The position numbers and the translations under genes were made by a program. Below, in pieces: positions 17,245 to 26,268 of a stretch of 64,000 bases of DNA (the first letter of the stretch is position 1; every line of letters starts with the position of its first letter). Source of the DNA: Actinomycetospora lutea (lineage in GTDB: Bacteria > Actinomycetota > Actinomycetes > Mycobacteriales > Pseudonocardiaceae); NCBI RefSeq assembly GCF_028737205.1, contig NZ_JAQZAL010000026.1, forward strand, positions 17,339 through 81,338, written 5' to 3'. A model generated the notes under the pieces. That model worked only from the letters and a program-made list of their open reading frames with translations. It was not told the origin of the DNA and did no database searches.

Positions 17245-18234
17245 TCAGCCCGAGCGCGCGGCGTCGGCGTCGGCGGCGAGGGTCCTCACGATCTCGGCGG
17301 CGGGCCGGACGTCCGACACCAGCGAGCAGGACTCCCCGGCGTAGAGCACCGAGGCGTCCAGGTCGCCCTCGAAGCCGTCCATCGGCATGAAGATGCTGTA
17401 GCGCGGCAGGTCGACGGTCTGCCCGCCGACGGGCATCTTGCCGGTGACTTCGCCCTCGCCGGCCCGCTGGCCGCTCGCCGGCGACCCGGCCTCGAGCCAC
17501 TCCTCGACGATCCGGTTGCGCAGCACCCGGTGCGCCGCGTCGGGCCACTCGACGTCGAACAGCTTGGTGTGGATGGTGTCGGCCCCGGTGGCGGCGACCA
17601 CCCGGTCCTTGTACGCCGCGCGGGACTCGTCGCTGCACAGGAACCTCGTCCCGAGCGACACCGCCTGCGCCCCGAGGGCCAACGCGGCGGCCACCCCGCG
17701 GCCGTCGCCGATGCCGCCCGAGGCCACGACCGGCAGCGGCGCGACGGCGTCGACGGTGGCGGGCAGGACGGTCGCCAGCCCCTCGACGCCGCGCACGTGA
17801 CCGCCCGCCTCGACGCCCTGGATCATCACCGCGTCCACGCCGGCGTCGGCGGCGGCGCGGGCCTCGTCGGCGGACCCCACGTGGGCGACCAGCCAGGAAC
17901 CGGCCGCGTGGGCGCGCTCGACGTAGGGGCCCGGGTCGCCCCAGAACAGGACGAGCACCGAGACGCCCTCCTCGAGGCAGCACTCGACCGGGGCGTCGTC
18001 GGGGAGCAGCGGCAGGATGAGGTTGGCGCCGAGGGGCCGGTCGGTGAGCGTGCGCGCCTCGCGGAGCTGCTCGCGCACCACCGGCTCGGGCAGCCCGCCC
18101 ATGCCCAGCACGCCGAGCCCGCCGGCGTTCGACACCGCCGCGGCCAGGGCCGGACCGGCCAGACCACCGCCCATCCCCGCATTCCAGATCGGGAGCTCGA
18201 CTCCCAGGGTCCGGCAGAGGTCCGTGGTCAGCAT
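17245..18234 (-). CDS. Nitronate monooxygenase family (FMN) protein
   Basis: About 329 residues from ATG 18234 (MLTTDLCRTLGVELPIWNAG); an upstream GTG would give 343. TIM-barrel FMN enzyme: QGVEAGGHVRG, VVASGGIGDG, ALGAQAVSLGTRFLCSDES. Members oxidise alkyl nitronates such as propionate-3-nitronate; some are enoyl reductases. The nearby GGGAGCG ahead of ATG 18234 supports that start. Lies 16 bases after the lipase start on the same strand. Confidence 0.85.
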   Translation of the reverse strand: MLTTDLCRTLGVELPIWNAGMGGGLAGPALAAAVSNAGGLGVLGMGGLPEPVVREQLREARTLTDRPLGANLILPLLPDDAPVECCLEEGVSVLVLFWGDPGPYVERAHAAGSWLVAHVGSADEARAAADAGVDAVMIQGVEAGGHVRGVEGLATVLPATVDAVAPLPVVASGGIGDGRGVAAALALGAQAVSLGTRFLCSDESRAAYKDRVVAATGADTIHTKLFDVEWPDAAHRVLRNRIVEEWLEAGSPASGQRAGEGEVTGKMPVGGQTVDLPRYSIFMPMDGFEGDLDASVLYAGESCSLVSDVRPAAEIVRTLAADADAARSG

Positions 18235-18330
18235 GCCGACGCTCCCGCCCGTGGTCTGGAGGTGGTCCACCAGCACTGTCGCGCTCGGGCGGAAGCACCG
18301 TCAACGGCCGGACGGACGCACCGGGCCTGT

Positions 18331-20457
18331 TCAGGCGGTCGTGGTCAGGGCCTCCGTGAGCAGGGCGACGAGCGCCGCGTGCTGTGCGTCGGTCGAGGTC
18401 CCGAGCTCCTCGTCGGACCCGTCGAGGGCGACGGCGGCGAGGTTGGCCTTCTCGCCGAGCAGGTCGGCGATCCGGGCGTCGATGGTCTGCGCGGCGAGGA
18501 TGCGCCAGGCCGTGACCGGCTGGGTCTGGCCGATGCGGTGGCAGCGGTCGATGGCCTGGGTCTGCTCCGCGGCGGTCCAGGGCAGCTCGGCGAGCACGAT
18601 GTCCGAGGCCACCTGGAGGTTGATGCCCACCCCGGCCGCGGTCAGCGAGCACACGGCGACCGCGACGTCCGGGTCCTCGACGAAGGCGTCGATGTTGCGC
18701 TGCCGGACGGTGGGGGTCTGGTCGCCGCGGATCGAGGAGTACCGCACGCCCTGCTTGGCGAACAGATCCTCGGCGGCGTCCATGACGTCGACGTGCTTGG
18801 CGAAGAACACGACCTTGCCCGAGCTGCGGGCGAGCTGGGCGGCGTAGTCGGCGGCGAGCGTCGCCTTCGCCTGCCCGATGCGGCGCATCATGCTGAAGAC
18901 GTTGTCGCCGTTCGACGCGCCGGCCGCGTCCTTCTGCTCCCAGGTGGCGACGCGGGCCACGAGGTCGTGGTCGATCCCCTCGACGGGGCCGGAGTCGCGG
19001 GCGGCGAGCGCGTCGGTGTAGCGCTGCACCATCCGCTGGGCGAGGTCCCGCTCGGCCGCGCGGATCGAGCGCCCCGTCGGGCCGTCGAGCTCGACGGGGA
19101 GGTCGGCGATGCGGCGGGCCGGGATGTCGGCGGCCACGTCGATCTTCCGGCGGCGGACGACTCCACGGTCGACGACGGCCCGGCGGGCGGCGGGGTAGAA
19201 GCCCCGGTCGGCAGGGGTCAGGCCCGTCTCGGTCAGGGCGTCCATGAGGGCTCCGACCGGCTTCTTCACGTCGATCCAGCCGAGGAACTCCCAGATGGCG
19301 AGGAAGTCCTCGATGTCGTTGATCAGCGGCGTGCCGGTGAGCGCCATGAGCAGCGGGTCCGCGCTGAACGACCGGATCTTCTCCGAGAGCGCCAGCACGT
19401 GCTGCGATCGCTGCGAGGTCTTGTTCTTGATGAAGTGCGCCTCGTCGACGACCATCCCGCGGAAGCCGAAGTCGCGCAGCCACCCGACGTGCCGGTCGAG
19501 GACCTCGTAGTTGACGACGACGATGTCGGCGAAGCCGTCGACGTTCTCGCCGTCGCCCTGGATCGCGGTGGCCTTGCGCCGCGTCGACCACAGGCCGGCC
19601 TCGCGCACCCAGTTCGTCTTGACGACGTTGGGGGCGACGACGAGCAGGGGATATGCCTTCGCCGCCTCGGCCGCGAGCAGCGCCTGCGCGGTCTTGCCCA
19701 GCCCGGGCTCGTCGGCGAGCAGGAAGGTGCGGTGGCCCTCCGCGGCGGCCGCGACGACCCCCGCCTGGTGCGGCATGAGCTCCTTGCCGCCGGCCGCCTT
19801 GCGGGAGCCGGACGTCGGCAGGGCCATGCAGGCCGCGCCGTCGCCGGCGCGCTCGAACGAGCGCAGCAGCGGGTCGAGCAGCTCCCAGCCGTCGAGGCGG
19901 GTCGGGCGGGCCGCGGTCGGGCGCGCGGCCGAGAAGTCGGGGGCCAGGAACGGGTTGGCCATCTGCCGGGACACGACCGACTGCGGCACCACGCCCTGCT
20001 TGGCGGGCGCCGGGGCCGGCTCCTCCTCCTCGGCGGGCGGGGCCTCCTCGCGCGGCGGCGTGATGCCCGCGCGGCGCATCATGTCGCGCTCGAGCGAGCG
20101 GGCCTCGTCGGAGACGACGGCGTCCTCGCCGAGCAGGGCCAGGAGCGCCTGGTCGCGGACGGCCGTGCGGGCCAGCGACGTCGCGACGTCGTCGAGCTTC
20201 TTGAGCCGCTCGGTGCGACGGGCGTCGCTGAGGTCCTCGTTCGCCCGGATGCGGGCGCGTTCGTCGCGCAGCAGCAGCGCGACCGCCTGGAACTTGGTGC
20301 GGGTCGCTGCCGTCGCCCGGCCCTTCTTGAGGGCGGCGCCGATCTCGTCGACCGCGCGTGTGAGCACCGAGACGACGTCCTCGCGCCGACGGCCGTTCTG
20401 CGGGCGACCGGGGTTGCCGCGGCGGCCCCGGGACTGGGGCTGGCCTCGACGAGCCAT
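18331..20457 (-). CDS. SNF2-family DNA helicase/translocase
   Basis: 708 residues. N-terminal 200 residues are charged and low complexity (basic start, then an E/P-rich linker about 135-155). Then the helicase core: Walker A DEPGLGKT, motif II DEAH, motif III A-L-T-G-T-P, and in the C-terminal half VFFAKHVDVMD, AAGVGINLQVAS and QAIDRCHRIGQTQPV. It is an ATP-driven translocase on duplex DNA, of the kind involved in repair or restriction. ATG 20457 has GGAGG close upstream. No methylase or nuclease partner lies beside it, so a defence role is not supported. Confidence 0.9.
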   Translation of the reverse strand: MARRGQPQSRGRRGNPGRPQNGRRREDVVSVLTRAVDEIGAALKKGRATAATRTKFQAVALLLRDERARIRANEDLSDARRTERLKKLDDVATSLARTAVRDQALLALLGEDAVVSDEARSLERDMMRRAGITPPREEAPPAEEEEPAPAPAKQGVVPQSVVSRQMANPFLAPDFSAARPTAARPTRLDGWELLDPLLRSFERAGDGAACMALPTSGSRKAAGGKELMPHQAGVVAAAAEGHRTFLLADEPGLGKTAQALLAAEAAKAYPLLVVAPNVVKTNWVREAGLWSTRRKATAIQGDGENVDGFADIVVVNYEVLDRHVGWLRDFGFRGMVVDEAHFIKNKTSQRSQHVLALSEKIRSFSADPLLMALTGTPLINDIEDFLAIWEFLGWIDVKKPVGALMDALTETGLTPADRGFYPAARRAVVDRGVVRRRKIDVAADIPARRIADLPVELDGPTGRSIRAAERDLAQRMVQRYTDALAARDSGPVEGIDHDLVARVATWEQKDAAGASNGDNVFSMMRRIGQAKATLAADYAAQLARSSGKVVFFAKHVDVMDAAEDLFAKQGVRYSSIRGDQTPTVRQRNIDAFVEDPDVAVAVCSLTAAGVGINLQVASDIVLAELPWTAAEQTQAIDRCHRIGQTQPVTAWRILAAQTIDARIADLLGEKANLAAVALDGSDEELGTSTDAQHAALVALLTEALTTTA

Positions 20458-20819
20458 GTGCCTCCTCCGGCACGACGTGCAGACGTCGTGCGTGATGGAC
20501 CCGCGGAGAGCCGGGGTGGCCCCCTGCGGCGCGAGCCGGACCGCGGGTCCGCGGCGACGCCGCGTGTTCCCGGACGGCGCGTCGGATCCGGCGCCATCGG
20601 TCGGGCTCGCTGTGCCACTGCCCGAGAACGAGCAGCGGACGGCGTGCCGTCTCGACCATCGTACTCCCGACACCGCGCGGACGTCCGACCGACGCGCCCG
20701 TGATCGCCGCGGACGTCTCTCCGCGCGGAGCCCCGTCGCTGATCTGCGTCCGAACGGTGGCCCCGGGGAGGGGTCGGCGTCCCTATGGTTGCCCCTTCCC
20801 CGGGAGAGCGAGGCTGTCG
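20458..20819. promoter_or_regulatory. 362-base divergent intergenic region (helicase / methyltransferase)
   Basis: No open frame of its own with coding character. It contains several GC palindromes such as CCGCGGGTCCGCGG near 20538 and a possible extended -10 box TATGGT at 20784-20789, 31 bases ahead of the methyltransferase ATG. No convincing -35 box. Both flanking promoters must lie here. Confidence 0.4.
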
Positions 20820-21608
20820 ATGACCCTGCTGCAGTTCGGGGACGAGGGCGCCCGGCGGATCGAGCGCGTGTACGCCACGCCCGACGTGATCGGGCAGCGC
20901 GAGCAGGTGCTCGAGTTGCTGGCCCCGCTCGCCGGCGAGGAGGTCCTCGACGTCGGGTCCGGACCCGGGTTCCTGCTGCGCGCGATCGCCGAGGCGGTGG
21001 GTCCGGCGGGTTCCGCGCGGGGCCTGGACCCGAGCCCGGCGATGAACGCGGTGGCACTCGCGCGCTGCGCCGACGTCGCCTGGGTCGGCATCGACGAGGG
21101 CGGCGCGGAGGCCCTGCCCTACGCGGCCGGGTCCTTCGACGCGGTGGTGTCGACCCAGGTCTACGAGTACGTCGTCGACGTCGCGGGGGCGCTCGTCGAG
21201 GCGCGGCGGGTGCTGCGGCCGGGCGGGCGCGTCGTCGTCCTCGACACCGACTGGGACTCGGTGGTCTGGCACGCCGCCGACCGCGAGCTGCACCGGCGCG
21301 TCATGGCGGCGTGGGAGGAGCACCTGGTCGACCCGCGCCTGCCCCGCGTCCTGCCCGGCCTGCTGGAGCGCGCCGGGTTCCGGGTCACCGACCGCCGGCT
21401 GATCCCGGTGTTCAACCCGGTGTACGCCGAGGACACCTACAGCGCCGGGACGATCGACACCATCGGCGCCTTCGTCACCGGCCGGCAGGGCCTCACCGAG
21501 CAGGACGTGGCGCGCTGGGCCGCGGACCTGCGCTCCCGCGGCACCGACTACCTGTTCAGCCTCAACCGGTACTGCTTCGTCGCCAGCGCGACGGGGGAGC
21601 CGCCGTGA
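20820..21608 (+). CDS. Class I SAM-dependent methyltransferase
   Basis: 262 residues. Motif I VLDVGSGPGFLLRAI, motif II region LPYAAGSFDAVVSTQV, post-II RVLRPGGRVVVLDTDWD. This is the UbiE/arsenite-methyltransferase-like fold that transfers a methyl group from SAM to a small molecule. ATG at 20820. Alone on the plus strand; the target is not deducible. Confidence 0.88.
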   Translation: MTLLQFGDEGARRIERVYATPDVIGQREQVLELLAPLAGEEVLDVGSGPGFLLRAIAEAVGPAGSARGLDPSPAMNAVALARCADVAWVGIDEGGAEALPYAAGSFDAVVSTQVYEYVVDVAGALVEARRVLRPGGRVVVLDTDWDSVVWHAADRELHRRVMAAWEEHLVDPRLPRVLPGLLERAGFRVTDRRLIPVFNPVYAEDTYSAGTIDTIGAFVTGRQGLTEQDVARWAADLRSRGTDYLFSLNRYCFVASATGEPP

Positions 21609-21666
21609 TCAGCGCGTGAGCTCGTCACGGTCTGGAGGCGCGTAACTGCGGCGCGTCACGGACGAT

Positions 21667-22731
21667 GTGGCGATGGCCGAGACCGGAGCGGGCGAGCAGA
21701 CGGCGCCGGACACCAAGCTCGCGCGCAACGTCGGCGCTGTCCTGCTGTTCTTCTTCATCGTGGGCGACACGCTCGGCGCGGGGATCTACACCCTCGTCGG
21801 CACGATGGCCGAGGACGTCGGCGGCGTGCTGTGGCTCCCGCTGGTGATCGCGCTCGTGGTGGCGCTGCTGACCGCGGGCACGTACGCGGAGATGATCAGC
21901 AAGTACCCGCACGCCGGCGGCGCCGCGCGCTACGCCGAGCGCGCCTACAGGACACCGTTCCTCACCTTCATCGTCGGCTTCTTCATGCTCTCGTCGGGGA
22001 TCGTCACCGCCGCGCTGCTGGCCAACGCCTTCTCCGGCGACTACTTCACGACGCTGGTCGCCCTGCCCGCCGACGTCCTCGGCAGCGGGGGCGGCGACGC
22101 GTCGCGCATCCTCACGCCGTCGCCGGACCAGCCCCTGCTCACGGGCGCCTTCGCCGCGTCGGTCGTCGCGTTCTTCTCGTTCCTGGGCTTCGAGGCCGCG
22201 GCGAACATGGCCGAGGAGGTCAAGCAGCCCAGCAGGGCCTACCCGCGGGCGCTCTTCGGGGCGGTCGGCACCGCCGGTCTCGTCTACCTGCTGATCGCGC
22301 TCGGGTCCGCGATCGTGGTCGACCCGAACGTGATGGCGCAGTCCACCGGTCCGCTGCTCGAGGTGATCACCGCGTCGGGGCTGCCGATCCCCGGCTGGGT
22401 GTTCTCCCTGATCGCTCTGGTGGCGATCGCCAACGGTGCGCTGCTGTTCGTCGGCACCATCAGCACGCTCGCCGACACCACCGTGCTCCTGCTGCTGTTC
22501 GTGCTCATCTCCACGAACGTCTCGTGCCTGGTGCTCAAGAAGGACCGGGTGCCGCACGACCACTTCCGGGTGCCCGCCGTCGTGCCGGTGCTCGCCATCG
22601 TGGCCAGCATCGTGCTGCTCACCCAGCAGTCGGTCGAGATCTGGCTGCTCGGCGCGGGCTTCGTCGTCGTCGGGACGATCCTGTTCCTCGTCGCCCTCCT
22701 CGGCCGGCGCCGCGAGACCGCGGCCGCCTGA
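21667..22731 (+). CDS. APC-family amino-acid permease that appears to lack two internal blocks
   Basis: 354 residues. Starts like an intact APC permease (LARNVGAVLLFFFIVGDTLGAGIYTLVG, split here only by reading on), and ends in a normal hydrophobic tail. Family members of this type are usually about 440-450 residues. Against remembered homologues, a block of roughly 40-50 residues is missing after LPADVLGSGGG (near residue 140). Another of similar size is missing between ANGALL and ISTLADT (near residue 259). The reading frame stays open through both sites. Loss of membrane segments would change topology, so the product may be non-functional or an unusual short transporter. Confidence 0.8.
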   Translation: MAMAETGAGEQTAPDTKLARNVGAVLLFFFIVGDTLGAGIYTLVGTMAEDVGGVLWLPLVIALVVALLTAGTYAEMISKYPHAGGAARYAERAYRTPFLTFIVGFFMLSSGIVTAALLANAFSGDYFTTLVALPADVLGSGGGDASRILTPSPDQPLLTGAFAASVVAFFSFLGFEAAANMAEEVKQPSRAYPRALFGAVGTAGLVYLLIALGSAIVVDPNVMAQSTGPLLEVITASGLPIPGWVFSLIALVAIANGALLFVGTISTLADTTVLLLLFVLISTNVSCLVLKKDRVPHDHFRVPAVVPVLAIVASIVLLTQQSVEIWLLGAGFVVVGTILFLVALLGRRRETAAA

Positions 22732-22734
22732 CCG

Positions 22735-23190
22735 CTACTCCCGCTCGACCGTCCGCAGGCCTCGCGTCGGCGTCCACCACTCGACGACGAGGAGCGTGGC
22801 CCGCGGATCCAGGTGGGTGTGCACGACCTCGGTGACGTCGGCGCGGAACAGGTCGCCGCCCGTCCCCTCGGTGACCTCGCCCGACACGACCGCGCGCCCC
22901 GCGATCTTGGCCTCGCCGGGCCACTGCGCCTCCTGGCCGTCGACGGGGTCGACGGTGGCGCTGTGCAGGGCGAAGCGCGGGTCGCGGCGCAGGTCGGCCC
23001 CCTTGCGGGCCGCGGGCATCGAGCCGAAGGTCAGCTCGCCGTCGTCGAACGCGGTCTCGATGCCGGAGATCCGCGGCGAGCCGTCGGCGCGCAGCGTCGC
23101 GAGCGTCTTGTGGCGGTGGGCGTCGAACAGCGCGCGGACCCGTGCTGCGAACTCCGGCACCGCGCTCTCGACATCGCGCCAGCTGGTCAT
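22735..23190 (-). CDS. Pyridoxamine 5'-phosphate oxidase-fold (split beta-barrel) protein
   Basis: 151 residues, the flavin/F420-binding split-barrel type: FDAHRHKTLATLRADGSPRI at the N-terminus, then GELTFGSMPAARKGADLRRD and RFALHSATV. These proteins bind FMN or F420 and often reduce or store the cofactor. Too little is visible to pick a substrate. Converges on the permease with a 3-base gap and is divergent from the phospholipase fusion. Confidence 0.85.
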   Translation of the reverse strand: MTSWRDVESAVPEFAARVRALFDAHRHKTLATLRADGSPRISGIETAFDDGELTFGSMPAARKGADLRRDPRFALHSATVDPVDGQEAQWPGEAKIAGRAVVSGEVTEGTGGDLFRADVTEVVHTHLDPRATLLVVEWWTPTRGLRTVERE

Positions 23191-23255
23191 GCGCCGATGA
23201 TGGCGCCGGGGTCCGACACCGCCGGCGCTTGTCCCCGTTCGGCCCAGCCGCCACG

Positions 23256-25448
23256 ATGCGAAGCGTGACGACCGGGGGATCGCGGGAGCTCGGGGTCGTC
23301 TACGATGTCGACGGGGTCATGCGCATCGCGCCGATCCGCCGGCAGTGGGGCCGGCTGAGGGCACTCGTGGCGCACGGACCGCGCGACCGGCGCTCCCTGC
23401 TCGGCATGCAGCGCGTGCTCGCGGTGCTCGCCGAGGACGACCCGCCCGCCGAGGTGTACTTCCTGACCGCCCTGCCCGACAAGCTGGTCCGTCCCCTGCG
23501 CGCGGCCCTGCGCCACGACCAGTACCCGCGCGGCACGCTGCTGATGGCCGGACGGTCGTTGTTCTCGGGGTGGCTGTTCGGTGCCGGCCTCGACCGCAAG
23601 CGCGCCACGCTCGACCGTCTCGCCGAGCAGCGCCCCGACATGTCCTTCGTGCTCGTCGGCGACGACGCCGGCCACGACCCGGCGCTCTTCACCGGCTTCG
23701 CGGACGCCCACCCGGGGCGGGTCGCCGCGATCGCCATGCGCCGCCTGCTCGGGGTCGCGGACGCGTCCACGTGCACCGACGGCGACGGCCCGCCGGTCGT
23801 CGAGGCCCCGAACGGCGAGGAGATGCTGCCCGGCCTGCGCGAGGTCCTGGGCCTCGGGCGGGACGCGCGGGAGCCGCGGATCGACGACTGGTTCCTCACC
23901 GAGGCCCAGCGCGGCAACCCCGCCACGCGTCTGCGCCCGTGGACCGAGGGCAACGACGTGCGCCTGCGCGTGCACGGCACCGCCTACTACCGGGTCCTCG
24001 CCGAGCGCCTCGCCCGCACGGGACCCGGGGACCAGGTGCTCTTCCTCGGTTGGCGCGGCGACGGCGACCAGCGGCTCACCGAGGACGGCACGACCGTCGC
24101 CGACGCGCTCGTGGACGCGGCGCGCTGCGGGGCCCGCGTGTGCGGGCTGCTGTGGCGCTCCCACCTGTCGGCGTTCGGCTACCACGTCACGCAGAACCGC
24201 CGCCTCGCCGCCGCCCTGCGCGCCGTCGGCGCCGAGGTGCTGCTCGACCAGCGCATCCGCCCGCTCGGCAGCCACCACCAGAAGCTCGTCGTCGTCCGCC
24301 ACGACACCGACCCCCGCGACGACGTCGCCTTCGTCGGCGGCATCGACCTCGTGCTCGGCGCCCGCGACGACATCGCGCACCGCGGCGACCCGCAGTCCAG
24401 CGCGGCCGCCGACGCCTACGACCGCGACCCCCGCCACGACGCCCAGCTCGAGCTGCGCGGGCCGGTGGTCCGGGACCTCCACGAGGTGTTCTTCGAGCGC
24501 TGGGTGGACCCGACGCCGCTGGTCCGGCTGCCCTGGCACGTGGTGCCCGACCTGGTCCACCGCCTGCCCCGGCACGGGTCCCTGCTCCCGGCGCCGACCC
24601 CGGACCCGCCGGCGAGCGGCTCGTGCGCGATCCAGGTCCTGCGCACCTACCCGCGCCGCACTTCGCCGACCCCGTTCGCGCCGTGGGGCGAGCGCAGCGT
24701 CGCCCGCGCGTTCATCAAGGCGCTGGGACGGGCCCAGCGACTGGTCTACGTCGAGGACCAGTACCTGTGGTCCGCGGACGTCGCCCGCGTCTTCGCCGCC
24801 GCCCTGCGCCGCGCCCCCGGGCTGCACCTCGTCGCCGTCGTCCCGCGCCCGCACCGCGACGCCGGCCCGAACCCGGCCATGATCGGGCAGGCCGAGGCCA
24901 TGGCGATGGTGCACGAGGCCGGCGGCGACCGCGTGCAGATCCTCGACGTCGAGAACGACGAGGCGAGCCCGGTGTACGTGCACGCCAAGGTGTGCGTGAT
25001 CGACGACGTGTGGGCCACGGTCGGCAGCAACAACTTCAACACACGGTCCTGGACCCACGACTCCGAGCTGGTCTGCGCGGTCCTCGACGAGGAGCGCGAC
25101 GGGCGGGCGCCCGCGGACCCCGGCGGCCTCGGCGACGGCGCCCGGACCTTCGCCCGCCGGCTGCGCCTCGAGCTGATGCGCGAGCACCTCGGGCTGGCCG
25201 ACGACGACCCCATCCTCGACCCCGACGACGCCGCTGCGCTCGTGCGGTCGCGCGCGGCCGCGCTGGACTCCTGGCACGGCGCGGGGGCGCAGGGACCGCG
25301 GCCGCCGGGCCGGCTGCGCCGCCACACGCCCGTGCACGAACAGGTGGAGATCACCTTCCGGCGGCGCTGGATCACCGGCCCCGCCTACCGGATGGTGCTC
25401 GACCCCGACGGGCGCCCGATGCGCGCGCGCCTGCAGCGGACCTATTGA
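23256..25448 (+). CDS. APP1-like phosphatase domain fused to a phospholipase D domain
   Basis: About 730 residues (ATG 23256; GTG 23265 is also possible). Residues 1-180 look like the APP1/DUF2183 phosphatidate-phosphatase domain: D-V-D-G near residue 19, VYFLTALPDKL, FVLVGDDAGHDPALF, and H-P-G-R-V-A-A-I. Residues about 230-690 are a phospholipase D fold. The first HKD motif is H-H-Q-K (near residue 339) with Arg in place of the usual Asp; the second is complete (HAKVCVIDD, near 576), followed by GSNNFNTRS. It likely makes or turns over phospholipids. First of three overlapping genes. Confidence 0.85.
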   Translation: MRSVTTGGSRELGVVYDVDGVMRIAPIRRQWGRLRALVAHGPRDRRSLLGMQRVLAVLAEDDPPAEVYFLTALPDKLVRPLRAALRHDQYPRGTLLMAGRSLFSGWLFGAGLDRKRATLDRLAEQRPDMSFVLVGDDAGHDPALFTGFADAHPGRVAAIAMRRLLGVADASTCTDGDGPPVVEAPNGEEMLPGLREVLGLGRDAREPRIDDWFLTEAQRGNPATRLRPWTEGNDVRLRVHGTAYYRVLAERLARTGPGDQVLFLGWRGDGDQRLTEDGTTVADALVDAARCGARVCGLLWRSHLSAFGYHVTQNRRLAAALRAVGAEVLLDQRIRPLGSHHQKLVVVRHDTDPRDDVAFVGGIDLVLGARDDIAHRGDPQSSAAADAYDRDPRHDAQLELRGPVVRDLHEVFFERWVDPTPLVRLPWHVVPDLVHRLPRHGSLLPAPTPDPPASGSCAIQVLRTYPRRTSPTPFAPWGERSVARAFIKALGRAQRLVYVEDQYLWSADVARVFAAALRRAPGLHLVAVVPRPHRDAGPNPAMIGQAEAMAMVHEAGGDRVQILDVENDEASPVYVHAKVCVIDDVWATVGSNNFNTRSWTHDSELVCAVLDEERDGRAPADPGGLGDGARTFARRLRLELMREHLGLADDDPILDPDDAAALVRSRAAALDSWHGAGAQGPRPPGRLRRHTPVHEQVEITFRRRWITGPAYRMVLDPDGRPMRARLQRTY

Positions 25449-26245
25449 ATGGGGCCATCGGGGAGACGACGCGCCTGCGGGCCATGAGCTTCAACATCCG
25501 CGGCTTCTCCACGCCCATCGACGGGCGGAACCGGTGGTCGCGGCGGGCCGCGGCCAACGTCGCGACGGTGCGCGAGCAGGCGCCGGACGTGCTCGGGGTG
25601 CAGGAGCTCCAGCAGGCGGCGCTCGCGACCTACCGCGAGGAGCTCACCGGCTACGACATGGTCCTCGGCCCCGCGGCCGGCCTGGGCGGGCGCCACGAGT
25701 ACAACGCCATCCTCTGGGCCCGCGACCGGCTCGAGCTCCTCGACACCGGCGGGTTCTGGCTCAGCGAGACCCCGGAGGCGTCGTCGGCGTCCTGGGGCAC
25801 CCGCAACGTCCGCGCCCTGAACTGGGCGAGCTTCGCGGTCCGCGGCACCGACGCGACCTTCCGCCACGTCAACGTCCACCTCGACCACTGGAGCGACCGC
25901 GCGCGGGAGGAGAGCGCGCACCTGCTCCTGCGGCGCCTCGGCGACCCCCGCCCGACCGTGCTGACCGGCGACTTCAACTGCCCGCCCGGCTCGCCGCCGC
26001 ACCGGACGCTGCTCGAGCACGGGTTCGAGGACACGGCGGTCCGCGACGAGGACACCTTCCGCGGGTTCGGCCGGGTCGACGCCGCCGTGGCGCGCCGGTT
26101 CCACGGCGGGCGGCTGCGCCTCGACTGGATCCTCGTCGGCGGTCAGCCGGGCCGCTGGGACGTCGAGGACTCGTGGACCGTGCGCGACACCGGGGCGAGC
26201 GACCACGACCCGGTGGTCGCGGATCTCCGGCTGTCCGGACGTTGA
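25445..26245 (+). CDS. Endonuclease/exonuclease/phosphatase (EEP) family protein
   Basis: About 266 residues. EEP hallmarks: MSFNIRG, DVLGVQELQ (metal Glu), H-V-N-V-H-L-D, TGDFNCPPG, and the terminal S-D-H-D-P-V. Such enzymes cut phosphodiesters or phosphate esters in nucleic acids, sphingomyelin or inositol phosphates. The start is uncertain: a TTG at 25445 overlapping the previous stop by 4 bases (TTGA), or ATG 25484 which would begin right at MSFNIRG and cut the first strand short. Sandwiched between two phospholipid genes, so a lipid phosphate role is plausible. Confidence 0.82.
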   Translation: MNGAIGETTRLRAMSFNIRGFSTPIDGRNRWSRRAAANVATVREQAPDVLGVQELQQAALATYREELTGYDMVLGPAAGLGGRHEYNAILWARDRLELLDTGGFWLSETPEASSASWGTRNVRALNWASFAVRGTDATFRHVNVHLDHWSDRAREESAHLLLRRLGDPRPTVLTGDFNCPPGSPPHRTLLEHGFEDTAVRDEDTFRGFGRVDAAVARRFHGGRLRLDWILVGGQPGRWDVEDSWTVRDTGASDHDPVVADLRLSGR

Positions 26246-26268
26246 CGGTTAGAGTGCTGGCCGGGGTG

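Noticed and set aside
18331..20457. SNF2 helicase as part of a phage-defence system
   Set aside because: No nuclease, methylase or other defence partner lies beside it; neighbours are a nitronate monooxygenase and a small-molecule methyltransferase.
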